Source: CAWGYT01 sp963826795 (GTDB lineage: Bacteria > Planctomycetota > Planctomycetia > Pirellulales > Pirellulaceae). From it: DNA of 64,000 nt. The position numbers and the translations under genes were made by a program. Shown one piece after another: positions 1 to 8,044 of the stretch. The DNA lies in assembly GCA_963826795.1 (NCBI GenBank), contig CAWGYT010000010.1, forward strand, positions 744,001-808,000, written 5' to 3'. Every line of letters starts with the position of its first letter. Position 1 is the first letter of the stretch. Below the pieces are notes generated by a model. It saw nothing but the letters and a program-made list of their open reading frames with translations. It did no database searches and was not told the DNA's origin.

Positions 1-2
1 GC

Positions 3-1223
3 TTGAGGGACCGTTTGACGGAGCCGCCCGTCGGTGAGCCGGGCGACAAGGACTATCTTTGGACGCTGAATTTCGGACCCCAGCATCCGGCGACTCATAC
101 GACGCTCCGCCTGGTGTTGAAGCTCGACGGGGAGCGGGTCGTCGACGCGATCCCAGACATCGGGTATTTGCATTCCGGCTTTGAAAAGATCGGCGAGCAT
201 CTGGACTACAACCAGTACGTGACGGTTACGGACCGGATGAACTACATTTCGCCCATGGCCAACAACGTCGCCTGGCACAACGCGGTGGAAAAGCTGTTGG
301 GAATTGAGGTGACACCGCGGTGCCAGTACATTCGCGTGATCATTTCCGAGCTGGCTCGGATCAGTGATCATTTGGTTGCCGTCGGCGCCATGGGGCTCGA
401 CACGGGGGCGTTCACTTTCTTTTTGTATGCCTTCAATCAGCGTGAAGCAATCTACGACATCTTCGAATCGCTGTGCGGAGCGCGATTCACCAACAGCTAC
501 ACCCGCGTGGGCGGCGTCTCGCAAGACATGACGCCGCTGGTGATCGAGAAAATTCGGAAGTTCGTGCTGAGTTTTCCCAAGACGATGGAAGACATGGTGC
601 GACTGCTCAACCGCAATCGCATTTTCGTGGATCGGACCAAGGGGGTCGGCGTGCTGACGAAGCAGCAGGCCCTGAACCGGAGCTGCACGGGGCCTGTGGC
701 TCGGGCCAGCGGCGTGACGCGGGACCTTCGCAAGGACCTGCCGTACCTCTCCTACTCGGATTTCGATTTTAAGGTTTGTTGTTCGACGGCCGGTGACTGC
801 TTCGCTCGCTACTACGTTCGCATGGACGAGATGCGTGAGAGCCTGCGGATTGTGTCGCAAGCGGTTGAGAATCTGCCGTCCGGACCCGTGGACGTCGGAG
901 TAGGAGAACGCACGGCGCTGCCCACCAAGCAGCAGGTGTATCAGACGATCGAGGGCACGATCACGCACTTCGAGTTGATGATGGCGAATCGCGGTTTCAC
1001 CGTGCCTCACGAGGAATCGTACGCGGCCGTTGAATCCCCCAACGGCGAGTTGGGATTCTATCTGGTGGGCGATGGCCGCGATGTGGCTTATCGGGCTCGC
1101 TGTCGCCCGCCGTCATTTATTCACTTCGCGCTGTTTCCGCACTTGATCACAGGTCACACGCTCAGCGATGTCGTGGCCGTGCTCGGCAGTCTGAATATTA
1201 TCGCCGCAGAACTGGATCGTTAA
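3..1223 (+). CDS. nuoD: NADH-quinone oxidoreductase subunit D (NuoD, 49 kDa)
   Basis: Core subunit of the peripheral arm of respiratory complex I; with NuoB it forms the quinone-binding pocket on the cytoplasmic face of the membrane. The 406-residue product carries the family hallmark NFGPQHPATH near residue 23 and the conserved runs ISPMANNVAW and TNSYTRVGGV. It ends RPPSFIHFALFPHLITGHTL and then a short tail ending in Asp-Arg, as in canonical NuoD. The only visible start is a TTG two bases from the window edge, so the true start may lie upstream; the length already fits the family. The stop is 2 bp before nuoE, so nuoD is part of the operon. nuoA, B and C presumably lie to the left. Confidence 0.95.
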   Translation: MRDRLTEPPVGEPGDKDYLWTLNFGPQHPATHTTLRLVLKLDGERVVDAIPDIGYLHSGFEKIGEHLDYNQYVTVTDRMNYISPMANNVAWHNAVEKLLGIEVTPRCQYIRVIISELARISDHLVAVGAMGLDTGAFTFFLYAFNQREAIYDIFESLCGARFTNSYTRVGGVSQDMTPLVIEKIRKFVLSFPKTMEDMVRLLNRNRIFVDRTKGVGVLTKQQALNRSCTGPVARASGVTRDLRKDLPYLSYSDFDFKVCCSTAGDCFARYYVRMDEMRESLRIVSQAVENLPSGPVDVGVGERTALPTKQQVYQTIEGTITHFELMMANRGFTVPHEESYAAVESPNGELGFYLVGDGRDVAYRARCRPPSFIHFALFPHLITGHTLSDVVAVLGSLNIIAAELDR

Positions 1224-1225
1224 CG

Positions 1226-1732
1226 ATGAGCATGGAACGTATTCTGACCGACGAGATGGTCGCCCAGATCAAGGCTTATTTTCCCCGGTACCCGAGTCGT
1301 CAGGCCGTGACGCTGCCGGCGCTGCATATCGTCAACGAACATCTGCGACACGTGCCGTTGCAGGCCGTGGTCGAAGTCGCGGAGCTGCTGGAACTGTCGC
1401 CTGCGGAAGTGCAAGACACGCTGTCGTTTTATGGTTTCTTCAAGCAAGACGGGCCGCATGGAGAAACGCGAGCTTGGGTTTGCCGTTCCATCAGTTGTGC
1501 GCTGCGGGGCGGCGAGGAGGTGCTCGGTCACATGTGCGAGCGACTGGGCATTCAACCGGGCGAGACCACGCGGGATGGAAAGCTGACGCTGGAATTCGGC
1601 GAGTGTCTGGGGGCCTGCGAACACGCCCCTTGCATGCTGGCTGGCGACGAGCTGTACAAATGTTTGGACGAAGCGGCCGCGGATCGCTTTTTGGACTCCG
1701 TATCATCAGCAGAGAGGACAGGTCGTGCTTGA
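1226..1732 (+). CDS. nuoE: NADH-quinone oxidoreductase subunit E (NuoE, 24 kDa)
   Basis: Thioredoxin-fold [2Fe-2S] subunit of the NADH-oxidising module, partner of NuoF. The protein is 168 aa, the normal size. Four cluster cysteines are visible in two pairs: CRSISC in the middle and ECLGACEHAPC near residue 130. The N-terminal helical part contains the typical PAEVQDTLSFYGFF segment. ATG starts 2 bp after the nuoD stop, and the 3' end overlaps the nuoF start by 8 bp, which suggests translational coupling. Confidence 0.95.
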   Translation: MSMERILTDEMVAQIKAYFPRYPSRQAVTLPALHIVNEHLRHVPLQAVVEVAELLELSPAEVQDTLSFYGFFKQDGPHGETRAWVCRSISCALRGGEEVLGHMCERLGIQPGETTRDGKLTLEFGECLGACEHAPCMLAGDELYKCLDEAAADRFLDSVSSAERTGRA

Positions 1733-3077
1733 GTTTGAGCCGGTATTGCTCGCGAACATTCATCGTGATCAGAGTCAGACGCGCGAAGTTTACGAACAAA
1801 CGGGCGGCTACCAGGCATTGCGCAAAGCGGTTCAGATGTCGCCGCTGGACGTGATCGAGCAAGTCAAACGGAGCGGCCTCAGGGGGCGCGGCGGAGCGGG
1901 TTTTCCCACGGGATTGAAATGGACGTTCCTGCCGAAAGATCATCCGGGACCGATCTATTTCTGCCTGAACGCAGACGAGAGCGAGCCGGGGACGTTCAAC
2001 AATCGGATTTTGATGGAGCAGGATCCACACCAGATTATCGAAGGGCTCGCCATTAGCTGCTACGCCACTCGGGCGACCACCGCGTACATTTATCTGCGCT
2101 ATGAATATCCCGTTTGCTACCAGCGATTGCAGGCGGCGCTGGACGAATGCTATGCGGCGGGATACCTGGGTCAAAATCTGCTGGGTAGCGACTACTCGTT
2201 GGATATCTATCTGCACCGCGGCGCGGCAGCGTACATCTGTGGCGAAGAAACCGGATTGATCGAAAGCCTGGAAGGCAAGCGCGCTTGGCCGCGGATCAAG
2301 CCGCCATTTCCGGCCGTGGAGGGTGTGTTTCACAAGCCGACGGTGGTGAACAACGTGGAAACGGTGGCATGCGTGCGGCACATCCTGGAACGCGGCGTCG
2401 ATTGGTTTCGGTCGATCGGCGTTCCTCCCGACCCCAATAATCCGCGAGATCCGGGCAGCCTCGGCCCCAAGCTGTACTGCTTGAGCGGGCACGTGGAACG
2501 ACCGGGATGCTACGAGGCGCCCTTGGGGATCACCGCACGGGAGCTGATCGACCAGTATGGGGGCGGCGTGTGGAAAGGCCGTCAGGCAAAGGCCGTGATC
2601 CCCGGCGGAATCAGCATGGGCCTGCTGGGGCCCGACGAATTGGATTGTCCGCTCGACTTCAGCGGCCCGGGCCGCTACGGCTGTCTCGGGCTGGGCACCG
2701 CCGCGGTCGTGGTGATGGACGACACGGTCTCGATGGTGGATTTCCTCCACAACAGTGCGCGGTTTTTTGCCCATGAAAGCTGCGGGCAGTGCACGCCTTG
2801 CCGGGAAGGAACCTCCTGGGCGCTGAAGATCCTGGATCGGATCAAGGCGGGGCAGGGGAGGTTGATCGACTTGGAACTCCTGCTCGAGATCGGCGATAAC
2901 ATTGGGATCATGCCCGGCACGACGATTTGTGGCTTGGCCGATGGAGCTGCCTGGCCGCTGAAAAACGCAATTCGCAAGTTCCGCCCTGAATTCGAAGCGT
3001 ACATCCAGCGTTCGAATCCGAGCGGCTATGCGAATACCCAACCCGTTCCCCTAATGGAACTCGGTCTGGCCCACTAA
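1725..3077 (+). CDS. nuoF: NADH-quinone oxidoreductase subunit F (NuoF, 51 kDa)
   Basis: NADH dehydrogenase subunit of complex I that binds NADH, FMN and one [4Fe-4S] cluster (N3). The 450-residue protein shows the glycine-rich nucleotide site GRGGAGFPTGLKW near residue 50, the NADESEPGTFNNR FMN/NADH segment, and the cluster ligands CGQCTPCREG plus a distal Cys in TTICGLADGAAWPLKN. The GTG start lies inside the end of nuoE (8-bp overlap). A 105-bp spacer separates it from nuoG, the largest gap in the operon; I see no clear promoter there. Confidence 0.95.
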   Translation: MLEFEPVLLANIHRDQSQTREVYEQTGGYQALRKAVQMSPLDVIEQVKRSGLRGRGGAGFPTGLKWTFLPKDHPGPIYFCLNADESEPGTFNNRILMEQDPHQIIEGLAISCYATRATTAYIYLRYEYPVCYQRLQAALDECYAAGYLGQNLLGSDYSLDIYLHRGAAAYICGEETGLIESLEGKRAWPRIKPPFPAVEGVFHKPTVVNNVETVACVRHILERGVDWFRSIGVPPDPNNPRDPGSLGPKLYCLSGHVERPGCYEAPLGITARELIDQYGGGVWKGRQAKAVIPGGISMGLLGPDELDCPLDFSGPGRYGCLGLGTAAVVVMDDTVSMVDFLHNSARFFAHESCGQCTPCREGTSWALKILDRIKAGQGRLIDLELLLEIGDNIGIMPGTTICGLADGAAWPLKNAIRKFRPEFEAYIQRSNPSGYANTQPVPLMELGLAH

Positions 3078-3182
3078 CCACCAGCGAAACGCAGCCCCGA
3101 AATCGAATCGGCGAATCGAACGGGCGAAAACTTACCGGGATCGCGAAACGAACCTGGGCAGCAAGATAGGCAAACGATTCTC

Positions 3183-4829
3183 ATGGCGAAGGTGATTGTT
3201 GACGGTCAGGAATTGACGCTCGGGGACGATGAGCGTCTGAACGGGATTCAAGCCGCCAAGCGGCTCGGGATCGATGTTCCTCACTATTGTTGGCACCCCG
3301 GGCTATCCGTCGTGGCAAGTTGCCGAATGTGCCTGGTCGAGACGGGTCGGCAAGATCCCGCCACAGGCAACGTTTCGATGATGCCCAAGCTGGTTCCGGC
3401 CTGCCAAACGCCCGCCAGTGACGGGACGGTGTTTGTGACCAATAGCAAGAAGGTGGCTGACGCGCGGGCGATGGTAGAAGAAGATCTGCTGATTCGCCAT
3501 CCGATCGACTGCCCCATTTGTGACAAGGCGGGTGAATGCTATCTGCAGGACTATCACTTCGAGCATGGACGTTCCGAACGGCGGGCGGATCTGAAGCCGT
3601 ATACGAGCCGGCGGCGCCCGGTGGGCGAAACGGTCACGCTATTCGTGGATCGATGCGTAATGTGCAGCCGCTGTGTTCGCTTCACGCGAGAAATCACAGG
3701 TACGGCCGAGCTGATGGTGGTGAATCGCGGGGCCCATGAAGAGATCGACGTGTTTCCCGGGTATCCGTTGGCCAACAAGCTCTCGGGGAACGTGGTCGAC
3801 CTCTGTCCCGTCGGTGCGCTCGGAGATTCCGATTTTTTGTACTCCCAGCGCGTCTGGTTCATGAAGCGGCATCCAGGCGTCTGCGCCGGCTGCTCACAGG
3901 GTTGCTCGATTCATGTCGAGGAGAATCAAGACCGGATCTATCGGCTCAAGCCGCGCGAGAACCCCCACATCAACCAATGGTGGATGTGCGACGAGGGACG
4001 GTATGGATTCAAGTACGTGCATAGTGACCGCCGGTTGACGGAAGTGACCCACCGCCGCGAGGATGAGGGGCAAACCTTGGAATGGGATCAGGCGTATCGA
4101 CGACTGGCCCATGACTTGGAGCAGGCGGGGCACTTGGCCGTTGTCGTGTCGCCGTTTCTGACCGTGGAGGAAGCGTATCTCTTGTGCCGTCTGGCTCGCC
4201 AGATCGACGCCACGGCGTTGCTGGCCGTCGGGCCGATTCCTCGCGTCGGTGAGGACGAGTCGTTTCCCGGCGGTTTTGTGATCCGGGCGGAGAAATGTCC
4301 GAACCGGCGCGGCGTGGAGGCGATCGTCAGTCGCCTGGGTGGAGGCTTGTTGAGTTGGGAGGATCTGTTGGCTCGGCTGCCCAGTGAGTCGTTGGGAGCA
4401 ATTTGGGTAACGGGCGGGTATCCGCAACCGTGGATCGATCAGGCGACCGCGGAAACGTTCGATGAGATTCCTCTGCGAATTGTCCAGGATTTATTTCCCT
4501 CGCCGCTGGGAGATCGCGCCACCTATCTGCTACCGGGTGGGGCGTTCGTCGAGCGAGCGGGCTCGTTCGTCAATCTGGCGGACCGATTGCAATCGTTTGA
4601 TTGGGCGATTCGACCTCCGGCAGGCACGATGGTTGAGGGGCAGGTCTACTGGCGTCTCTTGGGACGGAGCGGTCTTTACCAGCCGTCGGTCGTCTTGCAG
4701 GAAGTGGCCCGGGAGATGGCCACCTTCTCCGCGGTGCTCGGGGGCGTTCCCGAAGTGGGCGTGGACTTGAAGGTCAACCAGTTGGCCCGCGATCAGGCGG
4801 GAGTCACAGGGTCCGGAGTGACAGGATAA
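3183..4829 (+). CDS. nuoG: NADH-quinone oxidoreductase subunit G (NuoG), short form
   Basis: Iron-sulfur subunit that passes electrons from NuoF toward NuoI. Order of elements: an N-terminal [2Fe-2S] ferredoxin domain (CWHPGLSVVASCRMC), the His-Cys [4Fe-4S] motif (DCPICDKAGECYLQDYHFEH), the four-Cys motif CVMCSRC with a later CPVGAL, then a molybdopterin-oxidoreductase type Fe4S region (GVCAGCSQGC). The protein is only 548 aa, against roughly 700-900 aa for most NuoG, because the C-terminal molybdopterin-like domain is much reduced. The last residues are a GVTGSGVTG tail caused by a short DNA repeat. ATG start; stop is 1 bp before nuoH. Confidence 0.93.
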   Translation: MAKVIVDGQELTLGDDERLNGIQAAKRLGIDVPHYCWHPGLSVVASCRMCLVETGRQDPATGNVSMMPKLVPACQTPASDGTVFVTNSKKVADARAMVEEDLLIRHPIDCPICDKAGECYLQDYHFEHGRSERRADLKPYTSRRRPVGETVTLFVDRCVMCSRCVRFTREITGTAELMVVNRGAHEEIDVFPGYPLANKLSGNVVDLCPVGALGDSDFLYSQRVWFMKRHPGVCAGCSQGCSIHVEENQDRIYRLKPRENPHINQWWMCDEGRYGFKYVHSDRRLTEVTHRREDEGQTLEWDQAYRRLAHDLEQAGHLAVVVSPFLTVEEAYLLCRLARQIDATALLAVGPIPRVGEDESFPGGFVIRAEKCPNRRGVEAIVSRLGGGLLSWEDLLARLPSESLGAIWVTGGYPQPWIDQATAETFDEIPLRIVQDLFPSPLGDRATYLLPGGAFVERAGSFVNLADRLQSFDWAIRPPAGTMVEGQVYWRLLGRSGLYQPSVVLQEVAREMATFSAVLGGVPEVGVDLKVNQLARDQAGVTGSGVTG

Positions 4830-4830
4830 C

Positions 4831-6057
4831 GTGATGGATCTCGCCTTGTTATTGACGTTGGGGAAGATCGCACTCGTGATGGGTGGCGTGCTGACCGGGG
4901 CAGCGTACTTCGTGCTCCTGGAGCGACGGGTCGCGGCGTGGGTCCAGGACCGTCGCGGGCCCAATCGAGTGGGGATTCCGTTGACACGAATTCGATTGTT
5001 CGGGCTCGGCCAACCCCTTGCCGACGGCCTGAAGATGATTCTCAAGGAAGAATATTCGCCCGGGCATGTCGACCACCGAATGTTCGCTCTCGCACCGATT
5101 GTCATCATGACGGCGGCACTCTCCGTCTTTGCCGCGATCCCGTTCGGCAGCGTCTTGCCGGCGATCCCGGCTTGGGGGATTAACGAGCCCATTGCCTTGT
5201 TGATCGCGCCCGAACTGGACGTCGCGATGATCTACGTATTTGCCCTTTCCAGCATTGCCGTTTACGGGGTGATTCTGGGCGGATGGGCGAGCAACAACAA
5301 GTACAGTTTTCTGGGCGGACTGCGCTCGAGTGCACAGATGATCGCCTACGAACTTCCTCTGGGCCTGGGGATCTTGGGTGTCGTCTTAGCCAGCAGTTCC
5401 CTGCGGCTGGAAGATATCATTCAGACCCAGGCCGGTCATCTCTGGTTTGCCATCGCTCAGCCGCTCGGATTCGTCGTGTTTTCCATCGCGGCCTTTGCCG
5501 AAGCGGGTCGCCTGCCGTTTGACTTGCCTGAGTGCGAGCAGGAGTTGGTGGGCGGCTATCACACCGAGTACTCGGGCATGAAGCTGGTGCTCTTCCTGAC
5601 GGCCGAGTTTATTCATATGATCACCGCGTCGTTCTTGATTGTGATCCTGTTTCTGGGCGGCTGGCACCTGCCGTGGCTGACTGGATCGGGGAACGAGATT
5701 GGCTGGGGTGTCGCCCTACTGCGGATCATGGTGCTGATGGCCAAGACGTTTCTCGTGATTTTCGGGTTCATGTTGATTCGCTGGAGCTGGCCGCGATTCC
5801 GATTCGACCAGTTGATGGCTTTGGCATGGAAGGTGATGTTGCCGTTGGGGGTCTTCAATTTAGTCGCGGTCGCGGTGACGACGGAACTCCAGCATCCTCA
5901 GGTGTTGGGCGACCGCTTCACGACGCTAGGGGAATGCCTGGTTGGCTGGGCCGTGGCGCTCCTTGGGTGGGCGATCGTCGCCGTCAGTGGTCCGTTGATC
6001 GGCGACAATCGACCCCGAGCTGCCCTGGGACGCTACGAAATTGACTCACAGATTTGA
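4831..6057 (+). CDS. nuoH: NADH-quinone oxidoreductase subunit H (NuoH)
   Basis: Membrane subunit at the junction of the arms of complex I, contributing to the quinone channel and the first proton path. 408 aa with about eight hydrophobic segments. Diagnostic motifs are ERRVAAWVQDRRGPNRVG near residue 30, the ALMIYELPLGL-like stretch (AQMIAYELPLGLG) and RLPFDLPECEQELVGGYHTE, the conserved acidic loop that faces the quinone site. The first two codons are GTG-ATG, so the start is 4831 or 4834. It follows nuoG by 1 bp and precedes nuoI by 9 bp. Confidence 0.95.
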   Translation: MMDLALLLTLGKIALVMGGVLTGAAYFVLLERRVAAWVQDRRGPNRVGIPLTRIRLFGLGQPLADGLKMILKEEYSPGHVDHRMFALAPIVIMTAALSVFAAIPFGSVLPAIPAWGINEPIALLIAPELDVAMIYVFALSSIAVYGVILGGWASNNKYSFLGGLRSSAQMIAYELPLGLGILGVVLASSSLRLEDIIQTQAGHLWFAIAQPLGFVVFSIAAFAEAGRLPFDLPECEQELVGGYHTEYSGMKLVLFLTAEFIHMITASFLIVILFLGGWHLPWLTGSGNEIGWGVALLRIMVLMAKTFLVIFGFMLIRWSWPRFRFDQLMALAWKVMLPLGVFNLVAVAVTTELQHPQVLGDRFTTLGECLVGWAVALLGWAIVAVSGPLIGDNRPRAALGRYEIDSQI

Positions 6058-6066
6058 GGACAAGAC

Positions 6067-6600
6067 ATGCATGCCGAAGACCAAGACATCAAGTGGGTCG
6101 AAGAACCGAAATTGGGACTGGCCGGACGAATGTACCTGCCACTCCTGCTCGGCGGCCTAACGACGACATCGCGGCATCTAATCAGTCCGAAGGTCACGGT
6201 GAGCTATCCCGAGCAGGAGCCTGAAATCGGGAATCCGCTGATCTATCGGGGCGTGCACCGGCTGAATCGGGATGACAAGGGACGCGTTAAGTGCGTGGCG
6301 TGCTTTCTGTGTGCCACGGCCTGTCCGGCACACTGCATTGACATTATCGGCGTCGAGAGTCCCTGGCCGGATCGCGAGAAGTATCCGGAAAGTTTCACGA
6401 TCGACGAGCTTCGCTGTATCTACTGCGGGATGTGCGAAGAGGCCTGTCCGGTGGATGCGATCGAGCTGACGAGTCTGTACAACTTGACCGGACGCAGTCG
6501 TGAGGAGATGGTCTTCGACAAGGAGAAATTGTTGAGCGTTTACGACGAGACGAAGGACCGGGAGCCGATGAAGTCCCAGGCCCTGGGGGGCACGCTGTAA
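6067..6600 (+). CDS. nuoI: NADH-quinone oxidoreductase subunit I (NuoI)
   Basis: Ferredoxin-like subunit carrying clusters N6a and N6b, which lead electrons to NuoB. The 177-residue protein has two complete 4Fe-4S motifs: CVACFLCATACPAHC near residue 78 and CIYCGMCEEACPVDA near residue 118. The N-terminus holds the usual amphipathic helices that sit on the membrane. The stop overlaps the start of nuoJ in TAATG. Confidence 0.96.
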   Translation: MHAEDQDIKWVEEPKLGLAGRMYLPLLLGGLTTTSRHLISPKVTVSYPEQEPEIGNPLIYRGVHRLNRDDKGRVKCVACFLCATACPAHCIDIIGVESPWPDREKYPESFTIDELRCIYCGMCEEACPVDAIELTSLYNLTGRSREEMVFDKEKLLSVYDETKDREPMKSQALGGTL

Positions 6601-7601
6601 TGCTCTCGGCGATCTGGACACCTCTCCGAGATGCGTCCGCGGCGTTGATTCAGTTCAGCCCGCCGGCCGAAACCTTGCGCTGGATCGGGGCGGTCCTGTT
6701 CTTGACGCTCTCGCTCTGGCAGGTGATGCCCAGCGGGGTGCTGCCCGGGAGATCGCGACGACTGTTCGTGATCGTCAGCGGCTTGCTGGGATTGGGATTG
6801 CTGTGGTGGTCCATTCCGGCCATCGGCTCGCTGTCGGCCCGCGCTGGCTTTTGGGGCCTGGGGGCGTTGACGGTGTCATCGGCGGTCGCCACGATTTCGG
6901 CGCGGAGCCCGGTCTACAGTGCCGTCTGGTTCGCCCTGTCCTTGCTCGGGACGGCCGCGTTATTTTTTCTGCAGGGAGCTCAGTTTCTGGGAGTTGCGAC
7001 GGTGGCCGTGTACGCGGGCGCGATCGTCGTGACGTTCTTGTTCGTCTTGATGCTCGCGCAGCCCGAGGGGCACGCGTTTTACGACCGAATTAGCTGGGGG
7101 ACGACGCCACGTTTCGTGGGGGCGCTGACCGCGGTTCTGTTCGCGATCCTGGTCTCCATGTCGATGGCCAATTCGGATGAGGTGGTTCGTGACGAGCGAG
7201 TTGCGCGGATCGAACAGCTCAATTCATTGCTGACGGAATTGCCCGGCGTGCGGGTCCGCGCGGTGCGATTTGAGGACCGGGGCGATGCGATCGCCGCCCG
7301 GGTGGCAGTCGGCGTTCCGGTGGCGGAGCGAGCCGCGTGGGCCGCGCTACGCGACCCATTTGCGGAACTCGCCAGAGCTCAGCTGCAAGCGGGCCACCCC
7401 GACTGGAAGCTCCAGGAAATCGAGGTCGTGGCGCAAGACGTCTTGACGACGGACCACACCGCCACGCTGGGCGGGCAGATCTTCGGCCGACATTTGGTTG
7501 TCGTTCAGGCGGGCGGGACCTTGCTGCTGGCTGCCTTGGTCGGTGCCGTGGCGATCGCCAGCCGCGGCGGGGCGCTGGGAAGGGATCAGGAATCACGATG
7601 A
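6600..7601 (+). CDS. nuoJ: NADH-quinone oxidoreductase subunit J (NuoJ) with inserted soluble domain
   Basis: Membrane subunit of complex I; its third helix takes part in coupling conformational changes to proton transfer. The membrane core is recognisable: FFLQGAQFLGVATVAVYAGA and the AIVVTFLFVLMLAQPEG segment, then a final helix in GRHLVVVQAGGTLLLAALVG. At 333 aa it is far longer than typical NuoJ (about 165-200 aa). The excess is a charged, non-membrane block of about 100 residues (roughly 190-290) between helices 4 and 5. The ATG overlaps the nuoI stop and the 3' end overlaps nuoK (ATGA). Confidence 0.92.
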   Translation: MLSAIWTPLRDASAALIQFSPPAETLRWIGAVLFLTLSLWQVMPSGVLPGRSRRLFVIVSGLLGLGLLWWSIPAIGSLSARAGFWGLGALTVSSAVATISARSPVYSAVWFALSLLGTAALFFLQGAQFLGVATVAVYAGAIVVTFLFVLMLAQPEGHAFYDRISWGTTPRFVGALTAVLFAILVSMSMANSDEVVRDERVARIEQLNSLLTELPGVRVRAVRFEDRGDAIAARVAVGVPVAERAAWAALRDPFAELARAQLQAGHPDWKLQEIEVVAQDVLTTDHTATLGGQIFGRHLVVVQAGGTLLLAALVGAVAIASRGGALGRDQESR

Positions 7602-8044
7602 TGAACGAACTGGCGTTGCTTCAGAACTACGTCGTGCTGGGAGCTGTCTTGTTTTCGCTGGGGCTGACGGGATTTCTCGTGCGTCGGAACCTGATCGTGA
7701 TGTTCTTATGCGCCGAGATGATGCTGCAAGGGGTTTCGATGACGCTGATTGCCTGGGGACGTTACCACAACGAATGGGGCGGTCAGGTATTGGTCTTGAT
7801 GATCATCACCGTGGCTGCCTGCGAGGCGGGGATCGCCCTGGCCCTGGTGCTGATGCTGTGTCGCGACGCAGGAAGCCTCGACATCACGTTCTGGCAGTTC
7901 AGCCGCGAGGAAGGGACGGCCGCGTTTCTCGACCGCGAAATCCCGGAAGACTTCGGTGTCGACGAACATTGGCCGACGTTGACGCCGGCCGGCGTGGAAC
8001 CGCAGGCAGATCCTCAGGACCAATGGTATCGCAGTCATGTTTGA
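7598..8044 (+). CDS. nuoK: NADH-quinone oxidoreductase subunit K (NuoK) with C-terminal tail
   Basis: Small antiporter-like membrane subunit. Three hydrophobic helices are visible, with the conserved Glu in LCAEMMLQG and the second one in VAACEAGIALALVLML, both needed for proton translocation in characterised complexes. The start ATG at 7598 overlaps the nuoJ stop (ATGA); the frame is open further upstream but lies inside nuoJ. The product is 148 aa, compared with about 100 aa normally. The extra ~45 residues are a hydrophilic, acidic C-terminal tail after DITFWQF. The end overlaps nuoL by 8 bp. Confidence 0.92.
   Translation: MMNELALLQNYVVLGAVLFSLGLTGFLVRRNLIVMFLCAEMMLQGVSMTLIAWGRYHNEWGGQVLVLMIITVAACEAGIALALVLMLCRDAGSLDITFWQFSREEGTAAFLDREIPEDFGVDEHWPTLTPAGVEPQADPQDQWYRSHV

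Noticed and set aside
1491..3041. 516-residue open frame on the minus strand
   Set aside because: Opposite nuoE/nuoF; His/Gln/Arg-rich shadow without homology.
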